A stretch of DNA of 64,000 bases. Origin: AP-15 sp050729795. Its GTDB lineage: Bacteria > Pseudomonadota > Alphaproteobacteria > ATCC43930 > CGMCC-115725. Location of the stretch: positions 34,120 through 98,119 of the forward strand of contig JBOHME010000003.1 in assembly GCA_050729795.1 (NCBI GenBank). Direction: 5' to 3'. Both the position numbers and the translations under genes were made by a program. A model generated the notes under the pieces. It saw only the letters and a program-made list of their open reading frames with translations. It was not told where the DNA came from and did no database searches. Shown here piece after piece: positions 38,956-49,014 of this stretch (positions are counted from its first letter, which is position 1; the number at the start of each line of letters is the position of its first letter).

Positions 38956-39275
38956 CAGTGGTCAAGAGTAGCCACCGTGCCGTGCGCAGCTGCCGATGTG
39001 AGAAAATCGCACCAACACCGTGGTCCAGGGCGAGCCGCGCGGGGCAGCAACGCGCTGCCGGGGCCCGGCCGGGCGGGCGCCATCCGCTATGATCCCAGGC
39101 GCACGATCCGGAAGCCTCCGCTACAGCCGGCCCGATCGGAAGAGCGTGAGCCCGGACAGGGGGCGCGCGTGTCTCTACGAAAGATCGACTTCTTCGGGTC
39201 AACAAGCTTGACCCGCCGACCGCGGCAACCTACCTCGCACACCCTACGAAGGCATTCAAAAACAGGCCCAACGCG
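38956..39275. other. 320-base intergenic region between the divergent TetR and ettA genes
   Basis: No convincing gene is seen here. Near its end a perfect hairpin occurs (GGGTCAA-CAAGC-TTGACCC, 39196-39214), 61 bases before ettA and without a T-run. It could be a leader structure of the ettA mRNA, but this is a guess. The rest is GC-rich and featureless. Confidence 0.5.
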
Positions 39276-40958
<1,683 letters not shown>

Positions 40959-40981
40959 TCGCCGCGCAGGTAATCTTGGCG

Positions 40982-41029
40982 CCGGCCTTTCAGCCTGCCG
41001 GCCTTTCAGCCTGCCGCCCTTGCAGCCTA
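40982..41029. repeat. 16-bp tandem repeat, three units, reaching the mlaC stop codon
   Basis: The unit ccggcctttcagcctg occurs exactly at 40982-40997 and 40998-41013, with a diverged third copy at 41014-41029. The third copy ends on the mlaC stop codon (41027-41029). The array fills the whole gap between ettA and mlaC, which converge here; no hairpin terminator is evident. Confidence 0.9.
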
Positions 41030-41647
41030 GTGCAAGCCGGCGCTTTCGATCTTTTGCCGCAGTGCCGTGATCAGCCCTTCGACTTGCCCGCCATGGCGCT
41101 GGATCACCGAGGCGAATTCGGAACGCTGGGTTACCGCCATGCTGACCCCTTCGACAATCACGTCGTTGATCCTGTAGGTGCCGGCGTGGGGCGTCAGCAG
41201 CCAGTCAATCTTGGCCGGCGGCGCCCCGTTCGGGCGCACGATCTCGCTCGATACCAGCGACCCGTTCGGCGCCGCGCGGCTGCCGGTCACCTTCAGGCGC
41301 TCGCCACTGTATTCGGCGAGCCGGTTGCTGTAGGCGAGCGCGATGTAATCGGTGAACAGCCGGATGAATTCCTGCTGCTGTTGCGGCGTAGCGACATTCC
41401 AGTAGCGGCCGAGGACGAAGCGCGCGATCCCCGGCACGTCGAAATCGGTGCTGAACAGCTGGCGGAACCGGGCGACGCGGGTGTTGGGATCAACGTTCTT
41501 GCCCAGCACCTCGAGCGCCTGGTTGCCGAGATCGGTGATCACCGCGGCCGGGTCCGCAGCCGCGACAGCCGGTCGCGACGGCATCGCGAGGCTGAGACCG
41601 CAAACAAGGCAGCAGCAGACCGCAATCAGAACACAGCGTCTCGTCAT
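41027..41647 (-). CDS. mlaC: Phospholipid-binding protein MlaC (HpnM-like)
   Basis: MlaC is the periplasmic shuttle that carries phospholipid between MlaA in the outer membrane and the MlaFEDB transporter in the inner membrane. The 206-residue protein has a signal peptide (about 1-29) and the MlaC fold: FRQLFSTDFDVPGIARFVLG, FIRLFTDYIALAYSNRLAEY and YRINDVIVEGVSMAVTQRSE are typical. Its start overlaps the mlaA stop by one base (TGATG). In alphaproteobacteria such proteins are often annotated HpnM and linked to hopanoid traffic. The transporter genes mlaFED are not in this window. Confidence 0.9.
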   Translation of the reverse strand: MTRRCVLIAVCCCLVCGLSLAMPSRPAVAAADPAAVITDLGNQALEVLGKNVDPNTRVARFRQLFSTDFDVPGIARFVLGRYWNVATPQQQQEFIRLFTDYIALAYSNRLAEYSGERLKVTGSRAAPNGSLVSSEIVRPNGAPPAKIDWLLTPHAGTYRINDVIVEGVSMAVTQRSEFASVIQRHGGQVEGLITALRQKIESAGLH

Positions 41648-42558
41648 CAGCGGGGGTCCCCCGAAGGATTTTGCATGGCAGCGGCGATCGTCGGAGCCGC
41701 CGGCGCGGGCCGGCCAATTTCGCTGAAGCCCGCCGGCGGCGGCAGGTTCTTATGCTCGCCGCGGATCAATGCCGCGCGTCTCTGCCGATAGAGCGAGCGG
41801 ATCGTCGCATAATAGTCGAGCGAGGTGCGCTCGATATCGGCCAGCGTGTCGAGATATCGCGCCCGCTGGTCGACCCCCGAGACCCCGCCGCGCACAAACG
41901 GGATCCAATAGAGGGTCCAGGGATGGCCGGTGACGAGCAGGTTCCACGGATCGCCAAACCCCTCCGCGGCCTGACCGCCGAGATCGCGCGGATCGGACGG
42001 GCCGAGGATCGGCACGACCAGATAGGGACCGGCCGGCACCCCCCAAACACCGAGCGTCACCCCCAGATCCTGCTCGTGATAGGGGATGCCCCAGCGCCCG
42101 GCGACATCGACGATCCCGGCCATGCCGATCGTCGAATCGAGGACAAAGCGTACAGCCGTGTCTTTGGCGCGCCCGAAATCGCCTTGCAGCGTGTCGTTGG
42201 CGAAGATCAGCGGCGCCGCCAGATTGTTCAGAAAGTCGCGCAGCGAGTTGCGCACCGGCTGCGCCAGCGATGCGCGATAGGCCTTCGCGACCGGCACCAG
42301 GACGGCGCGGTCGATGGCCTGATTAAAGGCGAAAATCTTGCGATTGGTGTTCTCGAACGGGTCGTGAAAATCCTCCCCCGCGATCGCCGATGGCGACGAC
42401 GCGGGCGGCTGTGTGGCACATCCCGAAGCGATCGCCGCGAAGATCGCCATCAGCCCGGCGCAGCCGAGCCGTCGCCGCCGGTCGCGGCGCCCGGATCGAC
42501 CGCGCGGGCCAGCCGAGCCGAGGGTCGGAGCAGAAGGGTTCATCGAACAGACTGGCAT
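41647..42558 (-). CDS. mlaA: Outer-membrane lipoprotein MlaA (VacJ)
   Basis: MlaA removes misplaced phospholipids from the outer leaflet. The 303-residue protein has a lipobox (AAIASGC, Cys at residue 47). Strong family motifs follow: DPFENTNRKIFAFNQAIDRA, NLAAPLIFANDTLQGDFGRA, FVLDSTIGMAGIVDVAGRWG and GPYLVVPILGPSDPRDLGG. The start at 42558 places an unusually long Arg-rich stretch before the lipoprotein signal; the in-frame ATG at 42543 is an alternative. It forms a two-gene operon with mlaC and is divergent from the ArsR-methyltransferase gene. Confidence 0.93.
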   Translation of the reverse strand: MPVCSMNPSAPTLGSAGPRGRSGRRDRRRRLGCAGLMAIFAAIASGCATQPPASSPSAIAGEDFHDPFENTNRKIFAFNQAIDRAVLVPVAKAYRASLAQPVRNSLRDFLNNLAAPLIFANDTLQGDFGRAKDTAVRFVLDSTIGMAGIVDVAGRWGIPYHEQDLGVTLGVWGVPAGPYLVVPILGPSDPRDLGGQAAEGFGDPWNLLVTGHPWTLYWIPFVRGGVSGVDQRARYLDTLADIERTSLDYYATIRSLYRQRRAALIRGEHKNLPPPAGFSEIGRPAPAAPTIAAAMQNPSGDPR

Positions 42559-42695
42559 CGTGCGGCTCTATCTCCTCGGGCGTGCAATGTTTGCGGGAAA
42601 TCCGCGGATGCGGCAAGGGGTTGCGGACACGAGCGCGCGGCGCCGGGTGAGTGGCGTTGGGCAAGCCGCGGGGAACGGGGCAAAATTGCTTGCGG

Positions 42696-42717
42696 ACATA
42701 TAGATATCTGCATATGT
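42696..42717. promoter_or_regulatory. Candidate operator of the ArsR-methyltransferase-met operon
   Basis: An AT-rich inverted repeat, ACATAT-N10-ATATGT with an internal GATATC, stands out from very GC-rich surroundings. It lies 34 bases upstream of the ArsR-methyltransferase start. Its place and symmetry suit an ArsR-family dimer, so autoregulation of the met operon is likely; the binding protein is inferred. Confidence 0.55.
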
Positions 42718-42750
42718 TGCTGTCCTCAAACGAGCGAGGACCGGATCGTG

Positions 42751-43758
42751 ATGGACGACCTGCTGGCCGCGCTGCGGGCGGTGGCTGAGCCGACCCGGTT
42801 GCAGCTGCTGGTGCTGTGCGCGCGGGGCGAGCTGACGGTCACCGAGCTGACACAGATCCTCGGGCAGAGCCAGCCGCGCGTGTCGCGCCATCTCAAATTG
42901 CTGTGCGAAGCCGGGCTCCTCGACCGGTTTCGCGAGGGCAGCTGGGTGTTCTATCGCCTCAGCCAGTCGGGCCCGGCGAGCGCGCTGGCGCACCACCTGG
43001 TCGCGGCGTGCGACGAGAGCGACCCGACGATCGCGCTCGACCTGCAGCGGCTGCAGGCGATCAAGGATCAGCGGGCCGAGCGGGCGAGCGCCTATTTCCG
43101 CGAAAATGCGCCGCAATGGCACCGCATCCGCTCGCTCTATGTCGACGAGGCCGAGGTCGAAGCGGTGCTGCAGCACATCATCGCCGCGAGCAACCCGCGC
43201 GATCTTCTGGATATCGGCACCGGAACCGGCCGCATGCTCGAAATGCTGGCGCCGCAGGTCGATCGTGCGCTCGGCATCGACCAGTCGCGCGAGATGCTGG
43301 CGGTGGCACGGGTCAATCTCGAACGGGCCGGGTTGGCCAACGGCCAGGTGCGGCGCGGCGACATGTACCAGCTGGCATTGCCCGACGCATCGTTCGATGC
43401 GGTGGTGATCCATCAGGTTCTGCACTACGCCGACCGACCGGCCGCGGCGATCGCCGAGGCGGCGCGGGTGCTGCGCCCGGCGGGCATCCTGGTGATCGTC
43501 GATTTCGCGCCGCACGAACTCGAATTTCTGCGTGACGAGCACGCGCATCGCCGCCTCGGCTTCACCGACCGGGAAATTGCCGAGTGGTGCGGAGCCGGCG
43601 GTCTCGAACCGGAGCCGCCGCAGCAATTGCCAGGCGACCCGCTGACTGTCGTGATCTGGACTGCGCACCGCCGCGGCCCGGCCCCGCTGCAAACCTTGCC
43701 CCGCGATATGCGCGCGCCGGCAGCGACAGCCTTCGTTGCAGAAGGGCTCGACCGATGA
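42751..43758 (+). CDS. ArsR-family regulator fused to a SAM-dependent methyltransferase domain
   Basis: The 335-residue protein combines an N-terminal ArsR winged helix (about 1-95; LLAALRAVAEPTRLQLLVLC, LTQILGQSQPRVSRHLKLLC, with no metal-binding Cys cluster) with a class I methyltransferase domain (about 110-310; RDLLDIGTGTGRMLEML, GIDQSREMLAVARVNLERAG). A binding pocket for S-adenosylmethionine or S-adenosylhomocysteine fused to a DNA-binding domain, directly upstream of metF and metH, suggests a sensor of SAM/SAH status. This fusion next to metF is common in alphaproteobacteria. GCGAGGA lies 10 bases before the ATG. The stop overlaps metF by ATGA. Confidence 0.88.
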   Translation: MDDLLAALRAVAEPTRLQLLVLCARGELTVTELTQILGQSQPRVSRHLKLLCEAGLLDRFREGSWVFYRLSQSGPASALAHHLVAACDESDPTIALDLQRLQAIKDQRAERASAYFRENAPQWHRIRSLYVDEAEVEAVLQHIIAASNPRDLLDIGTGTGRMLEMLAPQVDRALGIDQSREMLAVARVNLERAGLANGQVRRGDMYQLALPDASFDAVVIHQVLHYADRPAAAIAEAARVLRPAGILVIVDFAPHELEFLRDEHAHRRLGFTDREIAEWCGAGGLEPEPPQQLPGDPLTVVIWTAHRRGPAPLQTLPRDMRAPAATAFVAEGLDR

Positions 43759-44693
43759 ACACAAATCCTGGTCGCAACCCGGCACACGGCCGGCTCGCCG
43801 CTGACCCGGTCGTCGATTTCGATGCCGGTCCGCCGCGTGTATCGTTCGAGTTTTTTCCGCCGAAAACCGCGGCGATGGAGGCGCAGCTGTGGCAGGTCAT
43901 CCGCCGCATCGAGCCGCTGGCGCCGCGTTTTGTCTCGGTCACCTATGGCGCCGGCGGCTCGACCCGCGAGCGAACCCACGCGATCGTCGGCCGCATTCGC
44001 CGCGAGACCGCGCTCGAACCGGCCGCGCATCTGACCTGCATCGCCGCGACGCGCGCCGACATCGAAGCGGTCGCGTGGCGCTACTGGGAGACCGGGATTC
44101 GGCACATCGTCGCCTTGCGCGGCGATCCGCCGGGTGGCGAACGCAGCTACACGCCGCCGCCGGATGGCTACCGCTACGCCGCCGAACTCGTCGCCGGGCT
44201 GAAACGGGTCGCCGATTTCGAGATCAGCGTCGCCGCCTACCCCGAGACCCATCCCGAAGCGCAAAGCGCCGAGCACGATCTCGACAATCTGCGGCGCAAG
44301 ATCGAGGCCGGCGCCAGCCGGGCGATCACCCAGTACTTCTTTGATGTCGAGCTCTATCTCAGGTTTCGCGACCGCGCTGCGCGCGGCGGGATCGCAGTGC
44401 CGATCGTGCCCGGCATCCTGCCGGTCACCAATTACGCGCAGGTCAAGAAGTTCAGTGCCGTCTGCGGCACGTCGATCCCGGGCTGGATGGAGGCGCATTT
44501 TGCCGGGCTCGACGACGACCCGGACACGCGCCGCCTGGTCGCCGCCTCGATCGCCGCCGAGCAATGCCGTCGCCTGCATGCCGAAGGCGTGCACGAATTT
44601 CACTTCTATACGCTGAACCGCGCCGATCTGATCGTCGCGATCTGCCACCTTCTCGGTGTGCGCGCAGCAAAGCCAGTCGTCGCAGCGGTGTAA
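43755..44693 (+). CDS. metF: 5,10-Methylenetetrahydrofolate reductase MetF
   Basis: MetF reduces methylene-THF to methyl-THF, the methyl donor for MetH. The 312-residue TIM-barrel flavoprotein shows VSFEFFPPKTAAMEAQLWQV with the catalytic Glu, RFVSVTYGAGGSTRERTHAI, AAHLTCIAATR, and IVALRGDPP with the Asp near the flavin. The start ATG lies in the stop of the ArsR-methyltransferase gene. The N-terminus carries about 28 extra residues before the core. It is followed by metH after only 3 bases. Confidence 0.95.
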   Translation: MNTNPGRNPAHGRLAADPVVDFDAGPPRVSFEFFPPKTAAMEAQLWQVIRRIEPLAPRFVSVTYGAGGSTRERTHAIVGRIRRETALEPAAHLTCIAATRADIEAVAWRYWETGIRHIVALRGDPPGGERSYTPPPDGYRYAAELVAGLKRVADFEISVAAYPETHPEAQSAEHDLDNLRRKIEAGASRAITQYFFDVELYLRFRDRAARGGIAVPIVPGILPVTNYAQVKKFSAVCGTSIPGWMEAHFAGLDDDPDTRRLVAASIAAEQCRRLHAEGVHEFHFYTLNRADLIVAICHLLGVRAAKPVVAAV

Positions 44694-44696
44694 GAG

Positions 44697-47600
44697 ATGG
44701 CGCATTTTCTGGACTATCTCGCCGACCGAGTCGTGTTGTGCGACGGCGCGATGGGGACCCAGGTGCAGGCGCGCAACCTCGATATCGCGCGCGATTTTCT
44801 TGGCCATGAGAATTGCACCGAGATCGTCTGCGAGAGCCGCCCCGACCTGATCCGCGAGATCCATCGCGGCTATCTCGCGGCCGGCTGCGATGCGATCCAG
44901 ACCAACAGCTTTGGCGGGTCGCCGATCACCTTGGGCGAGTTCGGGCTCGCCGATCAGGCCTTTGCGCTGAACCGGCTGTCTGCCGAGCTCGCGCGCGAAA
45001 CTGTGGCCGAGTTCGCGCATGACGGGCGCACGCGGTTTGTGCTCGGCTCGGTTGGGCCGGGCACCCGCCTGCCCTCGCTCGGCCATATCGGCTACCAGGA
45101 GCTCGAAGACGCGCTCGCCGTGCAATGCGCCGGGCTCCTCGCCGGCGAGGTCGATGCGATCATCATCGAGACCTGCCAGGACCCGCTGCAGATCAAGGCC
45201 GCGGTCAACGGTGCCAAACGCGCCCGCGAGGAGGCGCGCAAGGACATCCCGATCCTGGTCCAGGTCACGGTCGAGACCACCGGCACATTGCTGGTCGGCG
45301 CCGACATCGCCGCCGCCGCAACGATCATCGAAGCGCTCGACGTGGCGATGATCGGGCTGAATTGCGCGACCGGTCCGCGCGAGATGGCCGAGCACGTCAA
45401 ATGGCTCGGCGAGAACTGGCCGGGACTGATCTCGGTTCAGCCCAATGCCGGTCTGCCGGAGCTGGTCGCTGGGCGCGCCCAATACCCGCTTGGTGCGGCA
45501 GAACTGGCGCAGTGGCTCGAACGCTTTGTCGTCGAGGACGGGGTCAACATGGTGGGCGGCTGTTGCGGCACCGACGTGCCGCATATCGCAGCGCTCGACG
45601 CAATGCTGCGCCGCCTCGGCCAAGACCGGCCACGGCCCGCCCCGCGCACGCGCGGCGCGGTGTGGACCCCCGCTCTCGCCTCGCTCTATGGCCAGGTGGC
45701 GCTGCGCCAGGAGAATGCGTGGCTGTCGATCGGCGAGCGCTGCAACGCCAATGGCTCACGCAAATTCCGCCAGCTCCAGGAGCAGGGCGACTGGGACGGC
45801 TGCGTCGAGATGGGCCGCGAGCAGGTGCGCGAAGGCTCGCACACGCTCGATCTGTGCACCGCGTTTGTCGGCCGCGACGAGGTGGCCGACATGACCCAGG
45901 CGGTGACCCGGCTGCGCGGCGCGGTCAACGCGGCGCTCGTCATCGATTCGACCGAGTACCCGGTGCTCGAAGCCGCACTCCAGCTCTATGGCGGCAAGCC
46001 GGTCATCAACTCGATCAATTTCGAGGATGGCGAAGACGCCGCCGAGCGGCGCCTGAAGCTCGCCCGCCGGTTTGGCGCCGCGGTCATCGCGCTGACCATC
46101 GACGAAACCGGAATGGCGAAGGAAGCCGCGAACAAGCTCGCGCTCGCCCGCCGGCTCCACGATTTCGCCTGCAATCGGCACGGGCTGAGGCCTTCGGATC
46201 TGCTGTTCGATCCGCTGACCTTTACGATCTGCACCGGCAACGCCGACGACCGCCGGCTCGGCCTCGAAACCCTGGACGCGATCGAGCAGATTTCCGGCGC
46301 GATGCCCGAATGCCAGATCATTCTCGGCCTTTCCAACATCTCGTTCGGCCTCAACCCTCAGGCGCGACAGATCCTGAACTCGGTGTTTCTCGATCACGCG
46401 CTGCGCCGCGGGCTGACCGGGGCGATCGTGCATTTCTCGCGTATCGTGCCGCTGCACCGCATCCCGGCGCAGGAGCGCGAGACCGCCGAGGATCTGATCT
46501 TCGATCGCCGCCGCGACGGCTACGACCCGCTGCACGCCTTTATCGCTCTGTTCGAAAACCGCACCGCAGAACAGCGCGAGAAGCGGGAACGTCCCGAAAA
46601 GGTCGAGGACCGGCTCGCCCGGCGCATCGTCGACGGCGATCGGCAGGGTCTCGAAGCCGATCTCGACCTGGCGATGCAGAGCTGGAAGCCGCTCGACATC
46701 ATCAATGAGATTCTGCTCGGCGGCATGAAGACGGTCGGCGAATTGTTTGGCGCCGGCAAGATGCAGCTGCCGTTTGTGCTGCTATCGGCCGAGACGATGA
46801 AAGCCGCGGTTCGCTTTCTCGAGCCGCACATGGAGCGCGTCGAGGGCCAGGAGAAAGGCACGGTGGTGCTGGCGACGGTGCGCGGCGACGTGCACGATAT
46901 CGGCAAGAACCTCGTCGACATCATCCTCACCAATAACGGCTACCGGGTTGTCAATCTCGGCATCAAGCAGCCGATCGGGGTGATTCTCGAAGCCGCCGCC
47001 ACGCACAAAGCCGCTGCGGTCGGGATGTCCGGGCTGTTGGTCAAATCGACCGTGGTCATGCGCGAAAATCTCGAAGAGATGAGCCGGCAGGGGCTCGATC
47101 TGCCGGTCATGCTCGGCGGTGCCGCGCTGACCCGGCGCTATGTCGAGGAGGATTGCGTCAAAGCCTACGCGGCTGGCCGCGTCGCCTATGCCCGCGATGC
47201 GTTCGACGGGCTCGCCCTGATGGACAAGATCGTCAACGGCGGGTTTGATGCGCATCTCGCGGAGGTCCGGGCAAGAAGCGAGAGCCGCACCGTCAAGCCG
47301 TCGCGCAAGCTTGGCCGTGCCGCCGATCCGCGGCCGCTGCGACCGCTCGATCTTGACGAGATCCGTCTGCGTCGCGCCGAACTCAGCCAAAACACCCCGG
47401 TGCCGGCGCCGCCGTTCTGGGGACCGCGGACGATCGAGCGGGTCTCGCCGAAAGCGATAGCACCCTACCTCAACGAGCGGATGCTGTACCAGTTCCAGTG
47501 GGGTTACCGCAAAGACGGCAAGAGCCTCGCCGAATACCGCGAATGGGCCAAGGACGAATTGCGGCCGGTGTTGCGGCGCATCCTCGAGATCGCGATCCGC

Positions 47601-48191
47601 GAAGAGATCCTGGTGCCGCAGGCTGCATACGGTTATTGGCCCTGCGCCGCGGACGGCAATGACGTGGTCCTATTCGACCCCGATCGGGGGCACGAGCTCA
47701 CCCGCTTTTCGTTTCCACGGCAGAACAAGGCAGGCGGGTTGTGCATCGCCGATTTCTTCCGTGATCTGAGCACCGGGGAGCGGGACGTGATCGGGCTGCA
47801 GGTCGTGACGATGGGCCGCCGCGCCTCCGCAACAACGCGCGAATGGTTCGCCCAGAACCGCTATCAGGATTATCTCTATCTGCACGGGCTGACGGTGGAG
47901 ATGGCCGAAGCGCTGGCCGAATATGTGCACCAGCGCGTTCGCGGCGAACTCGGTTTCGCCGCCGACGAATCGCGTGACCCGGACGCGATGCTGGCGCAAG
48001 GCTATCGCGGCAGCCGCTATTCGTTCGGCTATCCGGCCTGCCCGAACCTCGCCGACCAGAAGCAGCTGCTCGAATTGCTGCGCGCGCAGGAGATCGAGAT
48101 AACCCTGTCTGAAGAAGACCAGCTCGACCCCGAACAATCGACCTCAGCGATCATCGTCCATCATCCGCAGGCGAAATACTTCTCGGTGTGA
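44697..48191 (+). CDS. metH: Cobalamin-dependent methionine synthase MetH
   Basis: MetH transfers a methyl group from methyl-THF to homocysteine through cobalamin. At 1164 residues all four modules are present (E. coli 1227). The homocysteine domain (1-310) has CDGAMGTQVQ and the zinc cysteines in VGGCCGTD. The folate domain lies at about 340-610 (INSINFEDGEDAAERRLKL). The cobalamin module has DVHDIGKN with the Co-ligating His at residue 733. The activation domain occupies about 890-1164 (LYLHGLTVEMAEALAEYVHQ). It is the last gene of the operon. The stop codon lies in a short direct duplication (13 bp at 48183-48195, repeated at 48202-48214). Confidence 0.97.
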   Translation: MAHFLDYLADRVVLCDGAMGTQVQARNLDIARDFLGHENCTEIVCESRPDLIREIHRGYLAAGCDAIQTNSFGGSPITLGEFGLADQAFALNRLSAELARETVAEFAHDGRTRFVLGSVGPGTRLPSLGHIGYQELEDALAVQCAGLLAGEVDAIIIETCQDPLQIKAAVNGAKRAREEARKDIPILVQVTVETTGTLLVGADIAAAATIIEALDVAMIGLNCATGPREMAEHVKWLGENWPGLISVQPNAGLPELVAGRAQYPLGAAELAQWLERFVVEDGVNMVGGCCGTDVPHIAALDAMLRRLGQDRPRPAPRTRGAVWTPALASLYGQVALRQENAWLSIGERCNANGSRKFRQLQEQGDWDGCVEMGREQVREGSHTLDLCTAFVGRDEVADMTQAVTRLRGAVNAALVIDSTEYPVLEAALQLYGGKPVINSINFEDGEDAAERRLKLARRFGAAVIALTIDETGMAKEAANKLALARRLHDFACNRHGLRPSDLLFDPLTFTICTGNADDRRLGLETLDAIEQISGAMPECQIILGLSNISFGLNPQARQILNSVFLDHALRRGLTGAIVHFSRIVPLHRIPAQERETAEDLIFDRRRDGYDPLHAFIALFENRTAEQREKRERPEKVEDRLARRIVDGDRQGLEADLDLAMQSWKPLDIINEILLGGMKTVGELFGAGKMQLPFVLLSAETMKAAVRFLEPHMERVEGQEKGTVVLATVRGDVHDIGKNLVDIILTNNGYRVVNLGIKQPIGVILEAAATHKAAAVGMSGLLVKSTVVMRENLEEMSRQGLDLPVMLGGAALTRRYVEEDCVKAYAAGRVAYARDAFDGLALMDKIVNGGFDAHLAEVRARSESRTVKPSRKLGRAADPRPLRPLDLDEIRLRRAELSQNTPVPAPPFWGPRTIERVSPKAIAPYLNERMLYQFQWGYRKDGKSLAEYREWAKDELRPVLRRILEIAIREEILVPQAAYGYWPCAADGNDVVLFDPDRGHELTRFSFPRQNKAGGLCIADFFRDLSTGERDVIGLQVVTMGRRASATTREWFAQNRYQDYLYLHGLTVEMAEALAEYVHQRVRGELGFAADESRDPDAMLAQGYRGSRYSFGYPACPNLADQKQLLELLRAQEIEITLSEEDQLDPEQSTSAIIVHHPQAKYFSV

Positions 48192-48274
48192 GGGCGGGTG
48201 GTCGGTGTGAGGGCACTGGCAAACCGAGACAGAAGAGCGACCGCCGAACAGTACCTCGCCGCGTGCGACATTGC

Positions 48275-48961
48275 TTACCCGCACGGAACACGGCGCGGGC
48301 GGCGGCGCGCGCGCAGAAAGCTCGGGCTGCGCCCGGCGGCTCGGGCCTTCTCCTCGTAGCGGGTCGGCGGCCAGTCGGGCGGCCGCACCCGCCAATCGGC
48401 GCTGCGGCGAGCGAGCCATTCGAAGTCGCCGTGCGCGGTCACCACCGCGAGCATCGTCGCGAAATAGTCGGAATCGTCAGTGGCGAGCCGCAGCTCCGCC
48501 CCATCGGTCATGATCCGAGCCAAGCCGCAGAGGGTTTCGGCAGAGACGATCCGGCGCTTCTTGTGACGTGCTTTTGGCCAGGGATCGGGAAACAGGATGA
48601 AGATGCGCGCGATCGAGGCCGGCGCCAACGCCGCGATCAACAGGCGTGCGTCATCGGTAAACAGGCGCACATTCGCGAGATCACGGCGCGAGATCTCGCC
48701 GAGCAGCTTGGCGATGCCGTTTTCATAGACCTCGCAGCCGATAAAGCCGACCTGCGGAAAGCCTTCCGCAAACGCTGCCAAATGTTCGCCGCCGCCAAAG
48801 CCGATCTCGAGCCAGATGGCGCCCGGCGCGCCGGTGAACAATGCCGTGGGATCGAGCCCGCCTTCGGCCGGCAGAGTGAAAGCGAGACGCGGCTCCAGCT
48901 CGGCAACCGTGTCCCGCTGGCCCGCTCGCAGGGGCCGGCCGCGCCGACGTCCATAGAGCAC
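48275..48961 (-). CDS. trmB: tRNA (guanine-N7)-methyltransferase TrmB
   Basis: TrmB methylates G46 in the tRNA variable loop. The 228-residue protein has the basic start LYGRRRGRPLRAGQ, the SAM motif IWLEIGFGGGEHLAAFAE, and the diagnostic FILFPDPWPKARHKKRRIVS. The start is a GTG at 48961; a little more N-terminus may exist, because family members often have about ten residues before the RRRGR motif, but no ATG, GTG or TTG was found in frame in the short gap to metK. It follows metK by 53 bases, a conserved order. Confidence 0.93.
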   Translation of the reverse strand: MLYGRRRGRPLRAGQRDTVAELEPRLAFTLPAEGGLDPTALFTGAPGAIWLEIGFGGGEHLAAFAEGFPQVGFIGCEVYENGIAKLLGEISRRDLANVRLFTDDARLLIAALAPASIARIFILFPDPWPKARHKKRRIVSAETLCGLARIMTDGAELRLATDDSDYFATMLAVVTAHGDFEWLARRSADWRVRPPDWPPTRYEEKARAAGRSPSFLRARRRPRRVPCG

Positions 48962-49014
48962 CGGGCGCCGCAGCTGTGCTGCGGCCGCGCCCCGGTCAAG
49001 GTCGGAAGGCAGGG

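Noticed and set aside
41671..42750. N-terminal extension of the ArsR-methyltransferase frame antisense to mlaA
   Set aside because: The winged-helix domain begins at 42751 with a Shine-Dalgarno just upstream. The extension is antisense to a recognised lipoprotein gene.
43425..45623. Minus-strand open frame opposite metF and metH
   Set aside because: It is a shadow of two well-recognised genes, with no domain, and it crosses a gene boundary.
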